From contig NZ_JAUSZA010000001.1 in NCBI RefSeq assembly GCF_030817215.1, positions 4,252,501 to 4,316,500 of the forward strand: DNA of 64,000 nt. Direction: 5' to 3'. The notes below the pieces were generated by a model, which saw only the letters and a list, made by a program, of their open reading frames with translations, was not told the DNA's origin and did no database searches. The position numbers were made by a program, and so were the translations under genes. How positions within the stretch are numbered: position 1 is the first letter of the stretch; every line of letters starts with the position of its first letter. Of the stretch, positions 43,438 through 52,156 are shown piece by piece. The stretch is from Paenibacillus sp. V4I3 (GTDB lineage: Bacteria; Bacillota; Bacilli; Paenibacillales; NBRC-103111).

Positions 43438-45558
43438 ATGAAAATAAGATGCCATGGGTGGAGGCTTTTCCTTTCCTTGATCATCTTGTGCACCGCGCTG
43501 TTGCCCGCAACTACGCACGCCGAAGTGAAATATTCTACCTATACAAAGGATAGTTACAACAATCAGATATGGCTTCAACCGGCTTACTTTCCACTCGATG
43601 TAATCGGAGAGGATCTGTATACTACGGATCCTAAGCAGCCATCCATTAAAACGCCCTCACCGTTACGAAATCCAAAAGACATCTTTATCGATGTGAAGAA
43701 CGAAGTCTACATCGTTGATACGGGCAACAACCGGATTGTCCATATGACCGAAACGGGACAACTGCTGCGCTATATGACGCTTCCAGAAAGCCCGCTCAAC
43801 AAGCCCGAAGGCATATTTATCACCAAAGAAGGCGACATCTATATCGCGGACACGGGGAACAAAAGAGTGATTAAGCTGGACAAAAATGGAAAGCTGCAAA
43901 CTGAATTCAAACGACCGGACTCCAAATACATCCCAGCGACGTTCGTCTTTGATCCGGCAAAAGTGATGGTGGACGAACGAGGGTTCCTGTACATTGCTGT
44001 GCATGGCGGTTACGAGGGGATCGTGCTGCTTGACCCGAAAGGTAAATTTCAGGGTTTTTTTGGCGCAAACAAAACGGCGCTTTCTCCATTAGATGCTTTA
44101 AAGCGCATGTTGTACACCAAGAAAATGTATGCCAATGAGGTCGCAAAGAGACCGGAGACGATAAACAGTGTCGCTACGGATAAGAACGGTTATATATATA
44201 CGGTCACTGGTGGTATGGCCAAAAGCGACCAATTAAAGAAATTAAATATTAAAGGGAATAATTTACTCCGCAGCTCCAATAAAATATTCGGGGAAGTCGT
44301 TCCTGGGGATGTTCCGATAGGGCCTATAACCTCAGGTCCGCAGCTGATTGATGTGGCCGTTGACCAAAGCGGCAATATGATCGTGGTGGATCAGCAATTT
44401 AAATATATTAGTCATTATGATGCTTCAGGCCATTTGTTGTACTTTTGGGGTGGCGCTTCGGCGGTCGGATCGTCTCAAGTGGGTCTTTTGAAAAGCCCAG
44501 TGGCGCTCGATGTGAATGCCAGGAACGAATTGTTCGTTTTGGACGATCAGGAAAATATCGTTCAAGTATTCCGTTTATCGGAGTTTGGCCAAAAAGTGGA
44601 TCAAGCGAACCAACAGACTCTTGCGGGTTATTACGAGGACAGTGAAAAATCGTGGCAGGAAGTGCTTCGTATGAATGCCCAATTTACTCCGGCCATTATG
44701 GGATTGGCTCAAGCGGCTTTTACAAAAGAACAGTATGCAGAAGCGAAAAAACTGTTTAAAGAGGCAGGGAACCAGGAAGGGTACTCTGACGCCTTTTGGC
44801 AAATCAGGATGAAATGGTTACAACAGAACTTCTCCTGGATTGCAAGCCTATTGTTGTTCAGCGGAATTGTATACATGTTGATCAATAAATGGACCTCAAA
44901 AAGTAGGCTTCGTGATAAATGGCGCAATAGGAGGCGGACACAAAACAGCTTCCTAATGAATTTTAAACATATATTTTACATGATGAAACATCCGATCGAT
45001 GGGTTTATCGCCATACGTTATGAGAACAAAGGCAGTTATTTGAGTGCGATTATCATCTTACTTTGCGTGTATGCATCCCTGGTGATCAAAAGGCTTGTCA
45101 CCAGCTTTTCCTTTGATTCTTCGACCAATATCGACATTTACTCGATATTTACACAGTTTTTCATTGTATGGATTGCGTGGGTCGTTGCGAATTATCTCGT
45201 GGGCTCCATTTATCGAGGAGAGGGCAGGTTTAGAGATATATTTATCGGAAGCGCCTATGCGCTCGTACCGTATCTGGTTATTGGCATTCCACTTGCCTTC
45301 ATTTCGAACATCATGACGATGTCCGAGTCAACCATTTACCATTATGTGGCACAAGGGATGATTATATGGATCGGTTTATTGATATTCTGGAAAATTCAGT
45401 GTATTCATAATTACAGCGTAGGAGAAACCGCATTGAACATCATCTTTACACTTTGTACCATGTTGGTCATTGGCGTTCTCCTCTTTATTACAGCCGGACT
45501 ATCCAATGATTTGGTTTCATTAATCTATGAAATGTACCAGGAGGTGATCTTGAGATGA
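43438..45558 (+). CDS. NHL-repeat beta-propeller protein with C-terminal Yip1-type membrane domain
   Basis: 706 residues, ATG 43438 with GGAGG 8 bp upstream. An N-terminal signal peptide (LFLSLIILCTALLPATTHA) is followed by NHL repeats such as PKDIFIDVKNEVYIVDTGNN and PEGIFITKEGDIYIADTGNK. Then come a TPR-like helical stretch (about 400-460), one transmembrane helix (WIASLLLFSGIVYMLINKW), a basic cytoplasmic loop and a four- to five-helix Yip1-like domain to the end. The propeller faces outside. It is coupled (ATGA) to the DUF5696 gene and then to two importer permeases. This suggests an accessory surface part of the import system, perhaps binding glycan. The combination is not a standard importer component. 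Confidence 0.75.
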   Translation: MKIRCHGWRLFLSLIILCTALLPATTHAEVKYSTYTKDSYNNQIWLQPAYFPLDVIGEDLYTTDPKQPSIKTPSPLRNPKDIFIDVKNEVYIVDTGNNRIVHMTETGQLLRYMTLPESPLNKPEGIFITKEGDIYIADTGNKRVIKLDKNGKLQTEFKRPDSKYIPATFVFDPAKVMVDERGFLYIAVHGGYEGIVLLDPKGKFQGFFGANKTALSPLDALKRMLYTKKMYANEVAKRPETINSVATDKNGYIYTVTGGMAKSDQLKKLNIKGNNLLRSSNKIFGEVVPGDVPIGPITSGPQLIDVAVDQSGNMIVVDQQFKYISHYDASGHLLYFWGGASAVGSSQVGLLKSPVALDVNARNELFVLDDQENIVQVFRLSEFGQKVDQANQQTLAGYYEDSEKSWQEVLRMNAQFTPAIMGLAQAAFTKEQYAEAKKLFKEAGNQEGYSDAFWQIRMKWLQQNFSWIASLLLFSGIVYMLINKWTSKSRLRDKWRNRRRTQNSFLMNFKHIFYMMKHPIDGFIAIRYENKGSYLSAIIILLCVYASLVIKRLVTSFSFDSSTNIDIYSIFTQFFIVWIAWVVANYLVGSIYRGEGRFRDIFIGSAYALVPYLVIGIPLAFISNIMTMSESTIYHYVAQGMIIWIGLLIFWKIQCIHNYSVGETALNIIFTLCTMLVIGVLLFITAGLSNDLVSLIYEMYQEVILR

Positions 45559-47834
45559 TAAGGATAAACAAACGGGGTAAAACCGTAGCAGTCGTTACCA
45601 TCCTGCTCTTGGTCGCCATCTACTTAGTAGTGGCTAATGTCAAAATTGAGTTCAAAGCTCCGGAAAATCGTGTGGCTTTACCTGCAACGGTGCAAGGCTC
45701 TACAGCTTCTGCGAAGAGCATCGACTCCGAATTGCCTAAAGAAAACGACTTTAAAAATGTCGCCGAAACCGATGTACTTCGTTTAAAAATGGATGAAAAC
45801 ACAGGTCATTTTATCGTGGAAGATAAACGGAACGGAAACGTCTACCGTTCTTTTCCTAATCCGGAAAATTGGGCTAAAGAAAAGATCTCCGAGACTTGGA
45901 AAAAGCATTTGGTCTCGCCGTTGATGGTTCAATACGTCGATTTCTCGAAAAACATCCTGCAAGCGAAAGAAACAAACTTAGCTGCGGATGGAGGACGGAT
46001 CAAAGAGGTACAATCGATTCCCGGCGGCTTTTCATTGATTTATGAACTGCCTGCCACAGGTTTTACCATTCCGATCCAGGTGAAAATCGAACACGATTAT
46101 GTAGAGACGAAGATCATACGCGAAGGCGTCAAGGAAGCGAACATGGGTCTCGTCTGGGTCAGGCTGTTTCCATTCTTTGGAGCCGAATATACCGCCACAG
46201 GGCAGGACGGATATATGTTCATACCGGACGGCGCTGGCGCTTTGGTACGGTTTAAAGATAATCAACTGAACGTCAACAAGATATACGATGAAGCTGTATA
46301 CGGTCAAGATAACACATTCGCGGGTCTTAGCAACAATCGCAACAAAATTGTGATGCCGGTTTTCGGTATGAAGACGGGTTCCAAAGGTTTTGTGGCAATC
46401 GTTCACGACGGAGACGAATACGCCAACATCGTTGCTGCGCCAGCAGGAGTACTCAGCAACTATAACTGGGTGACGGCTCAAATGAATTTCCGATCGAGCT
46501 TCTTGCAGTTTACAACGAGAAATACGAATGTCCCCGATTCATGGGGGTTTATCGATTATAACAGAGATGAAGTGTTCGGCAGTGACCGTATCGTGCGTTA
46601 CTACCTGTTAGACAGCCAAAAATCAGACTATGTGGGTATGGCTCAAACTTATCGCCAATATCTGATGAAGGAAAAGGGGGCGAAGCCCGTCTCTGTCAAC
46701 AATCCCAATATACCCATGCACGTAAACTTCATCGGGGCGGATCAGGAAGACGGCTTGGTTACCTCGCGATATCTCAATTTGACCACGACGGACGACGCCA
46801 CTCAAATGGTCAATTCTTTACATGACAAAGGTATAACCAATATGTCTCTTACGTTTAAAGGTTGGCAGAAGGGTGGCTACAGCGCCTTTGGGAACACGTT
46901 CCCGGTTGATTCCCGTATCGGCGGCGATAAAGGAATGAAAGCGTTCATTGACAATGCCCACAATTACGGTTTACCCGTTTATTTAGAGGCAGAATATGCG
47001 TTGAACAACACGGGGGGGGCAGGTTTCGATGAGAAATATCATGCCATCGTCAATTTGGCCGGGCGTAATCAAACGGTTAGTGCTTTATTTAACAGAGAGC
47101 GAACACCAGCTGTCAGCTATAAATTTGCAGAAGAAATGGTTAAGAAAGACCTGAATCAATATAAAGCAATGGGTGTTGACGGAATTGCTGTCAATATACT
47201 TGGACAAAGGCTGTTCAGTGACTATAATTCGGGGTTCGGTTCGAGCAGGGATGAAGCTCGGGATGTTCAGGAACGAATCCTAAAAACGATAAAAGAATCA
47301 TTAGGTGGCGTAGAAGGTAAATATGCAAATCTGTATACACTACCTCATATGAATTATATCCAAACGCTGGTTTACGATCATTCCTACGATTTATTTACGG
47401 ACGAAGCCGTTCCTTTCGTTCAGATTGCTACCCACGGTTTAGTCACTTATTCATCGGAATTTGTGAATAACCGGCAAGAAGACGTACACGACTTTTTGCG
47501 TGATATTGAATATGGCGCAGAGCCTTCCTTTATTTTCACAAAGGCGGAATCGAAAAAATATGTGAATTCTTTCGGCATACGATACTACAATACCTATTTT
47601 CCCTACTGGGAGACTTTCGCCGTGGAGCAGTATAAGCGATACAACGAAGCGCTCGGGGGTGTGCAGGATCAGTTTATTGCCAATCACAAGACGCTAGCTC
47701 CGGGTGTAAAGGAAACAACCTACGAGAATGGTACACGGGTCATTGTGAACTATAATTTGGAGCCGTACCGCAGTGGCGATCTTGCTGTTTCAGCACAAAA
47801 CTTCGTTGTGATTCGAGGAGGGGCAAAACGATGA
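45555..47834 (+). CDS. DUF5696 membrane-anchored protein
   Basis: 759 residues, start overlapping the previous stop. A single N-terminal transmembrane anchor (VAVVTILLLVAIYLVVANV) leaves the rest outside. A beta-rich region (about 70-380) leads into a probable TIM barrel with LTFKGWQKGGYSAFGN, GLPVYLEAEYALN, GVDGIAVNILGQRLFSDYN and LFTDEAVPFVQIATHG. This is the layout of DUF5696 proteins, which accompany sugar ABC importers in Paenibacillaceae and have no proven activity. Acidic residues in YLEAEY and LFTDEAVPF could make it a glycoside hydrolase on the cell surface. Its stop overlaps the next permease start, tying it to the importer. Confidence 0.78.
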   Translation: MIRINKRGKTVAVVTILLLVAIYLVVANVKIEFKAPENRVALPATVQGSTASAKSIDSELPKENDFKNVAETDVLRLKMDENTGHFIVEDKRNGNVYRSFPNPENWAKEKISETWKKHLVSPLMVQYVDFSKNILQAKETNLAADGGRIKEVQSIPGGFSLIYELPATGFTIPIQVKIEHDYVETKIIREGVKEANMGLVWVRLFPFFGAEYTATGQDGYMFIPDGAGALVRFKDNQLNVNKIYDEAVYGQDNTFAGLSNNRNKIVMPVFGMKTGSKGFVAIVHDGDEYANIVAAPAGVLSNYNWVTAQMNFRSSFLQFTTRNTNVPDSWGFIDYNRDEVFGSDRIVRYYLLDSQKSDYVGMAQTYRQYLMKEKGAKPVSVNNPNIPMHVNFIGADQEDGLVTSRYLNLTTTDDATQMVNSLHDKGITNMSLTFKGWQKGGYSAFGNTFPVDSRIGGDKGMKAFIDNAHNYGLPVYLEAEYALNNTGGAGFDEKYHAIVNLAGRNQTVSALFNRERTPAVSYKFAEEMVKKDLNQYKAMGVDGIAVNILGQRLFSDYNSGFGSSRDEARDVQERILKTIKESLGGVEGKYANLYTLPHMNYIQTLVYDHSYDLFTDEAVPFVQIATHGLVTYSSEFVNNRQEDVHDFLRDIEYGAEPSFIFTKAESKKYVNSFGIRYYNTYFPYWETFAVEQYKRYNEALGGVQDQFIANHKTLAPGVKETTYENGTRVIVNYNLEPYRSGDLAVSAQNFVVIRGGAKR

Positions 47835-48697
47835 AACGAAAGATGAGATTAAATTCGTCCCTAGTCGAATATTTGGAAGGTACGCTCTTTATTGCCCCTT
47901 GGTTTATTGGTTTTCTAATTTTCATGGCATTCCCAATTGGATTTTCCTTGTATATGAGCTTTCAAAAAGTGACGATAACGGCAACGAAAACGACAACCGA
48001 GTACGTCGCATGGACCAACTACCGGTATATCCTTTTTGAGAATGGTAAACTCTTGTACGACGATTTATTGCCGTTTCTTAGGCAAGCGTTGTTTATGATC
48101 CCTATTATCGTCCTATTTGCTTTGATGATTGCCATCATTCTGAACCAAAAATTTGCTGGCCGAACATTTTTTCGCGCGATATTCTTTCTTCCCGTCATTT
48201 TAGCGACGGGTCAAGTCGTAGCGGAATTTCTGACACAAGGTGAGGGTGACCTGGGCTTTATGTCGAAGTACAATGTTTCCGGCCTCATAAGTGCCAATCT
48301 TTCGTCGACGTGGTCAGATCCACTCATCAAAATTCTCGACTCGTTCGTGCTGATCCTGTGGTATTCAGGGGTACAAATTTTGATTTTCCTCGGTGGCAGG
48401 CAGACCATTTCGAATTCGGCCTATGAAGCGGCGCGAATTGACGGCGCCGGTCCTTGGGAAACGTTCTGGAAAATTACACTGCCAGCGATGACACCATTTA
48501 TATTCCTTAATATGATCTATACCGTAGTTGACTTGTTTACCTTCCCGACTAACCCCATATTGGGAAAGGTTAGAGAAAGTGAGTATGGCCAGCAAAGCGC
48601 GCTGGTATGGATTTATTTCCTCATTATCAGCTTCTTCCTGGCGATTATTTTCATCATTTTCAGCAGGGTAACTAAGTCTCAAAGAGAGACTGTTTAA
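47831..48697 (+). CDS. Second sugar ABC importer permease 1 (MalF/LacF type)
   Basis: 288 residues, ATGA overlap with DUF5696, ribosome site GAGGAGGGG. Membrane segments include IAPWFIGFLIFMAFPIGFSL, ALFMIPIIVLFALMIAIIL and LVWIYFLIISFFLAIIFIIF. The EAA loop reads YEAARIDGAGPWETFWKITLP. It pairs with the following permease in a CUT1-type importer. No ATPase of the CUT1 class lies in this part of the window, so energy probably comes from the MsmX-like protein at 13616 or another genomic copy. Solute-binding partners are likely the lipoproteins at 52157 and 54857. Confidence 0.92.
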   Translation: MKRKMRLNSSLVEYLEGTLFIAPWFIGFLIFMAFPIGFSLYMSFQKVTITATKTTTEYVAWTNYRYILFENGKLLYDDLLPFLRQALFMIPIIVLFALMIAIILNQKFAGRTFFRAIFFLPVILATGQVVAEFLTQGEGDLGFMSKYNVSGLISANLSSTWSDPLIKILDSFVLILWYSGVQILIFLGGRQTISNSAYEAARIDGAGPWETFWKITLPAMTPFIFLNMIYTVVDLFTFPTNPILGKVRESEYGQQSALVWIYFLIISFFLAIIFIIFSRVTKSQRETV

Positions 48698-48735
48698 AAT
48701 TGGAACTACAAAAAACTTATTGTAGGGGTGAAGCT

Positions 48736-49692
48736 ATGATCGGATTAAAAATCAAGAAAGAGCATTCGCAATCGTTTCTACTGTGGTTAACTAAAGCTCG
48801 CTATACGATTATAGGCAGAGAAGTAGATAAAGGGATGCTGTTTAAATTTTTTATTTATTTGATATTGCTGGATACGGCTTACATTTATTTGAAGCCTATC
48901 CTTCATATGATAACCACTATGGTCAAAAACGCAGATGATTTGCTCGATCCTTCTGTTAACTGGTTTCCGCGTACGCTATACCTCGGAAACCTCCAGGAAG
49001 CTTGGGATTGGTTGAAATATCCGAAAGCTTTCAGCATCAGCTTAACGCTCTCTCTTTCAGTGGCTATATTGCAAACGTTTTCCTGTGCTGTGACCGGTTA
49101 TGCCTTCGCAAGATTGAAAATCCCTTTTAAGAGGTTGATGTTTTTTTTATTGCTGTTGACCTTTATTGTACCGATCCAGGTTACGATCTTGCCGAACATC
49201 ATTTATGCGAGGGAACTGGGCCTTCTGAATACCATTTATCCCATTATTGTGCCAGCTTTTTTCGGCCTCGGTTTAAAGGGGGCGCTGTTCGTTATTATTT
49301 ATCGTCAATTTTTCTCCACCCAACCGAAGGAACTTGAGGAAGCGGCCAGAATTGATGGGGCCAATGTGTTTAAAATATTTTCCAAGGTTATGATGCCGCT
49401 TGCCAAACCTGCCATTCTCGTCGTATTTTTGTTTTCCTTCGTTTGGACCTGGAACGACTTCTATTTGCCAAGCATGTATTTGTCCGATATCGAAACGGCG
49501 CCTCTCTCGATGGGGATATCGCGCATTGCCTCTGCGCTGCGGCAGCAAGCAGAACAATATGGACCGTCCGTTAATGATGAAGCAATTAGGATGGCTACAA
49601 CATTCATGATGATCATACCGCCGATGCTTTTGTATACATTTACACAACGCTGGTTCGTTGAGGGCGTGGAAAGAACGGGCTTGGTAGAGTAG
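48736..49692 (+). CDS. Second sugar ABC importer permease 2 (MalG type)
   Basis: 318 residues from ATG 48736, which has AGGGGTG 5-6 bp upstream; TTG 48700 lacks a ribosome site. Membrane segments: FKFFIYLILLDTAYIYL, ISLTLSLSVAILQTFSCAVT, LMFFLLLLTFIVPIQVTILP, and a last one near FMMIIPPMLLYTF. The EAA motif is LEEAARIDGANVFKIFSKVM followed by MPLAKP. It is the MalG-like partner of the preceding gene. Downstream, 30 bp away, the first of three tandem lipoproteins begins in the same orientation with no terminator between, so importer and lipoproteins share a transcript. Confidence 0.92.
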   Translation: MIGLKIKKEHSQSFLLWLTKARYTIIGREVDKGMLFKFFIYLILLDTAYIYLKPILHMITTMVKNADDLLDPSVNWFPRTLYLGNLQEAWDWLKYPKAFSISLTLSLSVAILQTFSCAVTGYAFARLKIPFKRLMFFLLLLTFIVPIQVTILPNIIYARELGLLNTIYPIIVPAFFGLGLKGALFVIIYRQFFSTQPKELEEAARIDGANVFKIFSKVMMPLAKPAILVVFLFSFVWTWNDFYLPSMYLSDIETAPLSMGISRIASALRQQAEQYGPSVNDEAIRMATTFMMIIPPMLLYTFTQRWFVEGVERTGLVE

Positions 49693-49722
49693 GACAATGC
49701 AGCTAAAGGAGGATTATGGAAA

Positions 49723-50421
49723 ATGAAACGAGTTACTGCCTTATTCGTTATCGTCATACTTTTGGTTTCTATGATGGCATGTTCATCGACGGAAACTGCT
49801 ACTGCACCCTCAAATGCCAAAAAATTGCTTTATGTCAAAAAGAACGAAGGCAGCAACGATCCCATTATCATTAGTCATTTGAAAAAGCTTGGCTATCAAG
49901 TCATGGATACAACGGACAGCGTCTTTAAAGCGGATGCAGCAAACGGCTATGGCGTCGTGTTTATAAGCGATTCCGTCAACTCCTCCAGAATAGATGCCCA
50001 GTTGAAGAGTTCCACTGTTCCCGTTGTCTATGCCAAGACTCAGTCGGTCAGCATTGCCGGTTTGACGGGAATTCTGGATTACGGGGAATTGAATGATGTG
50101 AATACCATACAAATTAAAGACAACAAACATCCACTTGCAGCAGGGTTGAAGGATCGTGTAATTGTTTATAACAGCAATGGAAAAATGGGGTACGCAATTC
50201 CGGGCAAAGAAGCGGTCATTATTGCGACGGCTCAAGGCGACGATAAGAAAGCTGTCATTTTCGGCTATGAAAAGGGGGCGAAAAACGTAAAAAATGAACC
50301 GATCCCGGCTCGTCAAGTGTTTTTCTATTTGCCTGCCGGGCAAGAAATGAACCAGACCGATGAAGGTTGGAAGCTTTTAGACGCCTCGATTCAGTGGGCT
50401 GCACAAAATGGGAAAAAGTAA
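49723..50421 (+). CDS. Lipoprotein of unknown function, paralogue 1 of 5
   Basis: 232 residues. A lipobox (SMMAC, Cys at about residue 22) follows a short hydrophobic leader, so the mature protein is tethered to the outer face of the membrane. The single domain starts KKLLYVKKNEGSNDPIIISH (a Rossmann-like first strand and helix), continues with VVFISDSVNSSRID, VPVVYAKTQ, KHPLAAGL and PARQVFFYLPAGQEMNQTDE, and ends in a helix WKLLDASIQWAA. The same order recurs in four more proteins in this window. This copy has lost the GR-D/E after strand 1 that the others keep. The fold looks like a ThuA/GATase-type Rossmann domain without a visible catalytic Cys. Function unknown. Confidence 0.7.
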   Translation: MKRVTALFVIVILLVSMMACSSTETATAPSNAKKLLYVKKNEGSNDPIIISHLKKLGYQVMDTTDSVFKADAANGYGVVFISDSVNSSRIDAQLKSSTVPVVYAKTQSVSIAGLTGILDYGELNDVNTIQIKDNKHPLAAGLKDRVIVYNSNGKMGYAIPGKEAVIIATAQGDDKKAVIFGYEKGAKNVKNEPIPARQVFFYLPAGQEMNQTDEGWKLLDASIQWAAQNGKK

Positions 50422-50423
50422 TT

Positions 50424-50437
50424 TTTAAGCGTTTACT
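50424..50437 (+). promoter_or_regulatory. cre-like catabolite control site
   Basis: TTTAAGCGTTTACT matches 12 of 14 positions of the CcpA operator consensus. It lies 28 bp before the second lipoprotein gene. Whether it acts inside the operon is unknown. Confidence 0.4.
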
Positions 50438-50464
50438 ACTATTTTGGTAAAGGGGATTTGATTC

Positions 50465-51202
50465 ATGAAACGTTTAGTGAACATGATCACTGTCTTAATG
50501 CTGTTTATGGCGCTAATGGCTTGTACATCTGTACCGGTCAAAATGGATTCCGTGACCAATCAACCGACAGCTCCGAACAAAACGCAGAGTAATGGGAAAA
50601 AAGTTCTATTTGTCGGAAGAGACAGCGGCGGAGATGCTATCGTTACCAAACGCTTAAAAGAAGTACATGGCTTTGAAGTCACGGTAATCGCGGACAAAGA
50701 AGTTACTCCCGAAAAGGCGAATGGGTATACGCTAATCTTTGTAAGCGAATCCGTTAATTCCGGAAAAATCCGAGACAATTTCGTAAAGGCTGCCGTACCC
50801 GTCATTTATGCCGAGCCTCAATCAACCTCGGATACAGGAATGACGGTTACCGATGGATACGGTAAATTGGATGCAGGGAACGTGGCAAAAACGATTCAAA
50901 TCAAGGATAGTAAGCATCAACTTGCAGCAGGGCTAGAGAACCAGGTGGACGTCTATAAAGCTAACGGAAAAATGGGTTTCGCCACCCCTGGCGCCGAGGC
51001 TATTGTTGTGGCTACAGTACCGAACGAGGAGCAAAAAGCAACCATTTTCGCCTATGAGAAAGGCGTGAAAAACGCAAAGGACCAGCCCGTAGTCGCGCGC
51101 GAAGTGTTCTTCTATTTGTTCAATGGGGAAGAAATCAATCAAACCGAAAGTGGTTGGAAACTGTTCGATGCCGCCATAAAATGGGCAACCGGGAAAAAGT
51201 AG
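50465..51202 (+). CDS. Lipoprotein of unknown function, paralogue 2 of 5
   Basis: 245 residues. Hydrophobic leader with lipobox ALMAC, then an Asn/Thr/Gln-rich linker and the shared domain: KKVLFVGRDSGGDAIVTKRL, LIFVSESVNSGKIRDN, AAVPVIYAEPQ, IQIKDSKHQLAAGL, VATVPNEEQKATIFAYEKG, REVFFYLFNGEEINQTESGW and a C-terminal helix KLFDAAIKWATG. The GRDSGGD segment after strand 1 may be a ligand loop, since it varies between copies while the scaffold is constant. It forms a tandem set with the genes at 49723 and 51228, with 25-45 bp gaps. No enzyme family is assigned. A surface ligand-binding role beside the importer is inference. Confidence 0.7.
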   Translation: MKRLVNMITVLMLFMALMACTSVPVKMDSVTNQPTAPNKTQSNGKKVLFVGRDSGGDAIVTKRLKEVHGFEVTVIADKEVTPEKANGYTLIFVSESVNSGKIRDNFVKAAVPVIYAEPQSTSDTGMTVTDGYGKLDAGNVAKTIQIKDSKHQLAAGLENQVDVYKANGKMGFATPGAEAIVVATVPNEEQKATIFAYEKGVKNAKDQPVVAREVFFYLFNGEEINQTESGWKLFDAAIKWATGKK

Positions 51203-51227
51203 CTTTCATTATTAGGGAGGATATTAC

Positions 51228-51956
51228 ATGAAGCGATTATTGAGCCTTCTCATTATTGCCATGATTCTAATTGTCGCTACGGCTTGCACAGCAGCAACAC
51301 AGGGAAATCCTGATGCGAGCCAAGAGGTTAATGCTCCGAAAGTGTCTGGAAAAAGCAAAAAAGCACTCTTTGTTGGCAGGGAGAGCGGTGGTGATGCAAT
51401 TACAATTAAACATTTGAAAGCACTCGGATTTGAAGTCGCGGTGACTACGGACAAAGAGCTTACCGCCGACGAAGCGCTGAAATATGCTTTGGTATTTATT
51501 AGTTCAACCGTCAACTCCGGTCGAGTTAGCAACAAGTTGATTGCTTCTCCAGTACCCGTCATTTATGCCGAATCTCAAAATATAGGAGATGTGGCTTTGT
51601 CGGGTAAATCGACTGACTTTGATAATGGCGATTACTCCGGTAAGACCGTTACAATCAAAGCCGGCAACCATCCGATGGCAGCTGGGTTAAAAGGCAATGT
51701 AGACGTCTATAAGCTAGACGGGAAGATCGGTTTCGTCATACCAAGCAAGGAGGGAGTCATTGTTGCCTCAGCTCCCGATGATGACCAAAGAGCCGTTATT
51801 TGCGCGTTTGAGAAAGGCGTCAAAAACTTGAATAACGAACCTGTACCGGCACGTCAAGTGTACTTTTATTTGGTAAACGGAGAAGAAATAAACCAGACCG
51901 ACGATGGCTGGAAGCTCTTCGATGCTGCCGTGAAATGGGCGATCGGTAGCAAGTGA
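51228..51956 (+). CDS. Lipoprotein of unknown function, paralogue 3 of 5
   Basis: 242 residues, GGGAGG 8 bp before the ATG. Lipobox VATAC. The shared domain reads KKALFVGRESGGDAITIKHL, LVFISSTVNSGRVSN, SPVPVIYAESQ, NHPMAAGLKG, VASAPDDDQRAVICAFEKG, ARQVYFYLVNGEEINQTDDG and WKLFDAAVKWAIG. It is closest to paralogue 2 by eye, which points to recent tandem duplication. A single internal Cys in AVICAFEKG is not conserved in the others, so a catalytic Cys is unlikely. It is the last gene of the 26-52 kb unit and is followed by a terminator. Function unknown. Confidence 0.7.
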   Translation: MKRLLSLLIIAMILIVATACTAATQGNPDASQEVNAPKVSGKSKKALFVGRESGGDAITIKHLKALGFEVAVTTDKELTADEALKYALVFISSTVNSGRVSNKLIASPVPVIYAESQNIGDVALSGKSTDFDNGDYSGKTVTIKAGNHPMAAGLKGNVDVYKLDGKIGFVIPSKEGVIVASAPDDDQRAVICAFEKGVKNLNNEPVPARQVYFYLVNGEEINQTDDGWKLFDAAVKWAIGSK

Positions 51957-51984
51957 TACTCGATCTATAAGGAACAAATTCTTT

Positions 51985-52018
51985 AGGCTTCTCCGTTCAG
52001 GAGAGGCCTTTCTTTATT
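51985..52018 (+). terminator. Rho-independent terminator after the lipoprotein trio
   Basis: AGGCTTCTCC, loop GTTCA, GGAGAGGCCT (10 bp with one G-T pair), then TTCTTTATT. It ends the long transcription unit that begins near 26.28 kb. Confidence 0.85.
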
Positions 52019-52048
52019 ATCATCGTTTACGGAAGGATGCAATAAACA

Positions 52049-52099
52049 ACCTATAAAAATGAACGATCCCCTAATGAAAGCACGATTCATTCCTATTAA
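52049..52099 (+). promoter_or_regulatory. Promoter with CCTATAA / CCCTAAT half-sites (family member A)
   Basis: CCTATAAA at 52050 and CCCTAAT at 52069-52075 (CTA to CTA 20 bp), then TATTAA at 52094-52099, 23 bp after the second CTA. The 20 bases before it (ACGGAAGGATGCAATAAACA) are nearly repeated before member B. It precedes the solute-binding gene at 52157. Confidence 0.65.
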
Positions 52100-52107
52100 A
52101 GTTATTT

Positions 52108-52121
52108 AGAAAGCGCTTCCG
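52108..52121 (+). promoter_or_regulatory. cre-like catabolite control site in SBP leader
   Basis: AGAAAGCGCTTCCG, about 11 of 14 matches to the CcpA operator. It lies just downstream of the -10 of promoter A, a position where CcpA represses. Confidence 0.4.
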
Positions 52122-52156
52122 TGAAAGCGGGAATCTTAAAGGAGGTTCAATAAAGA

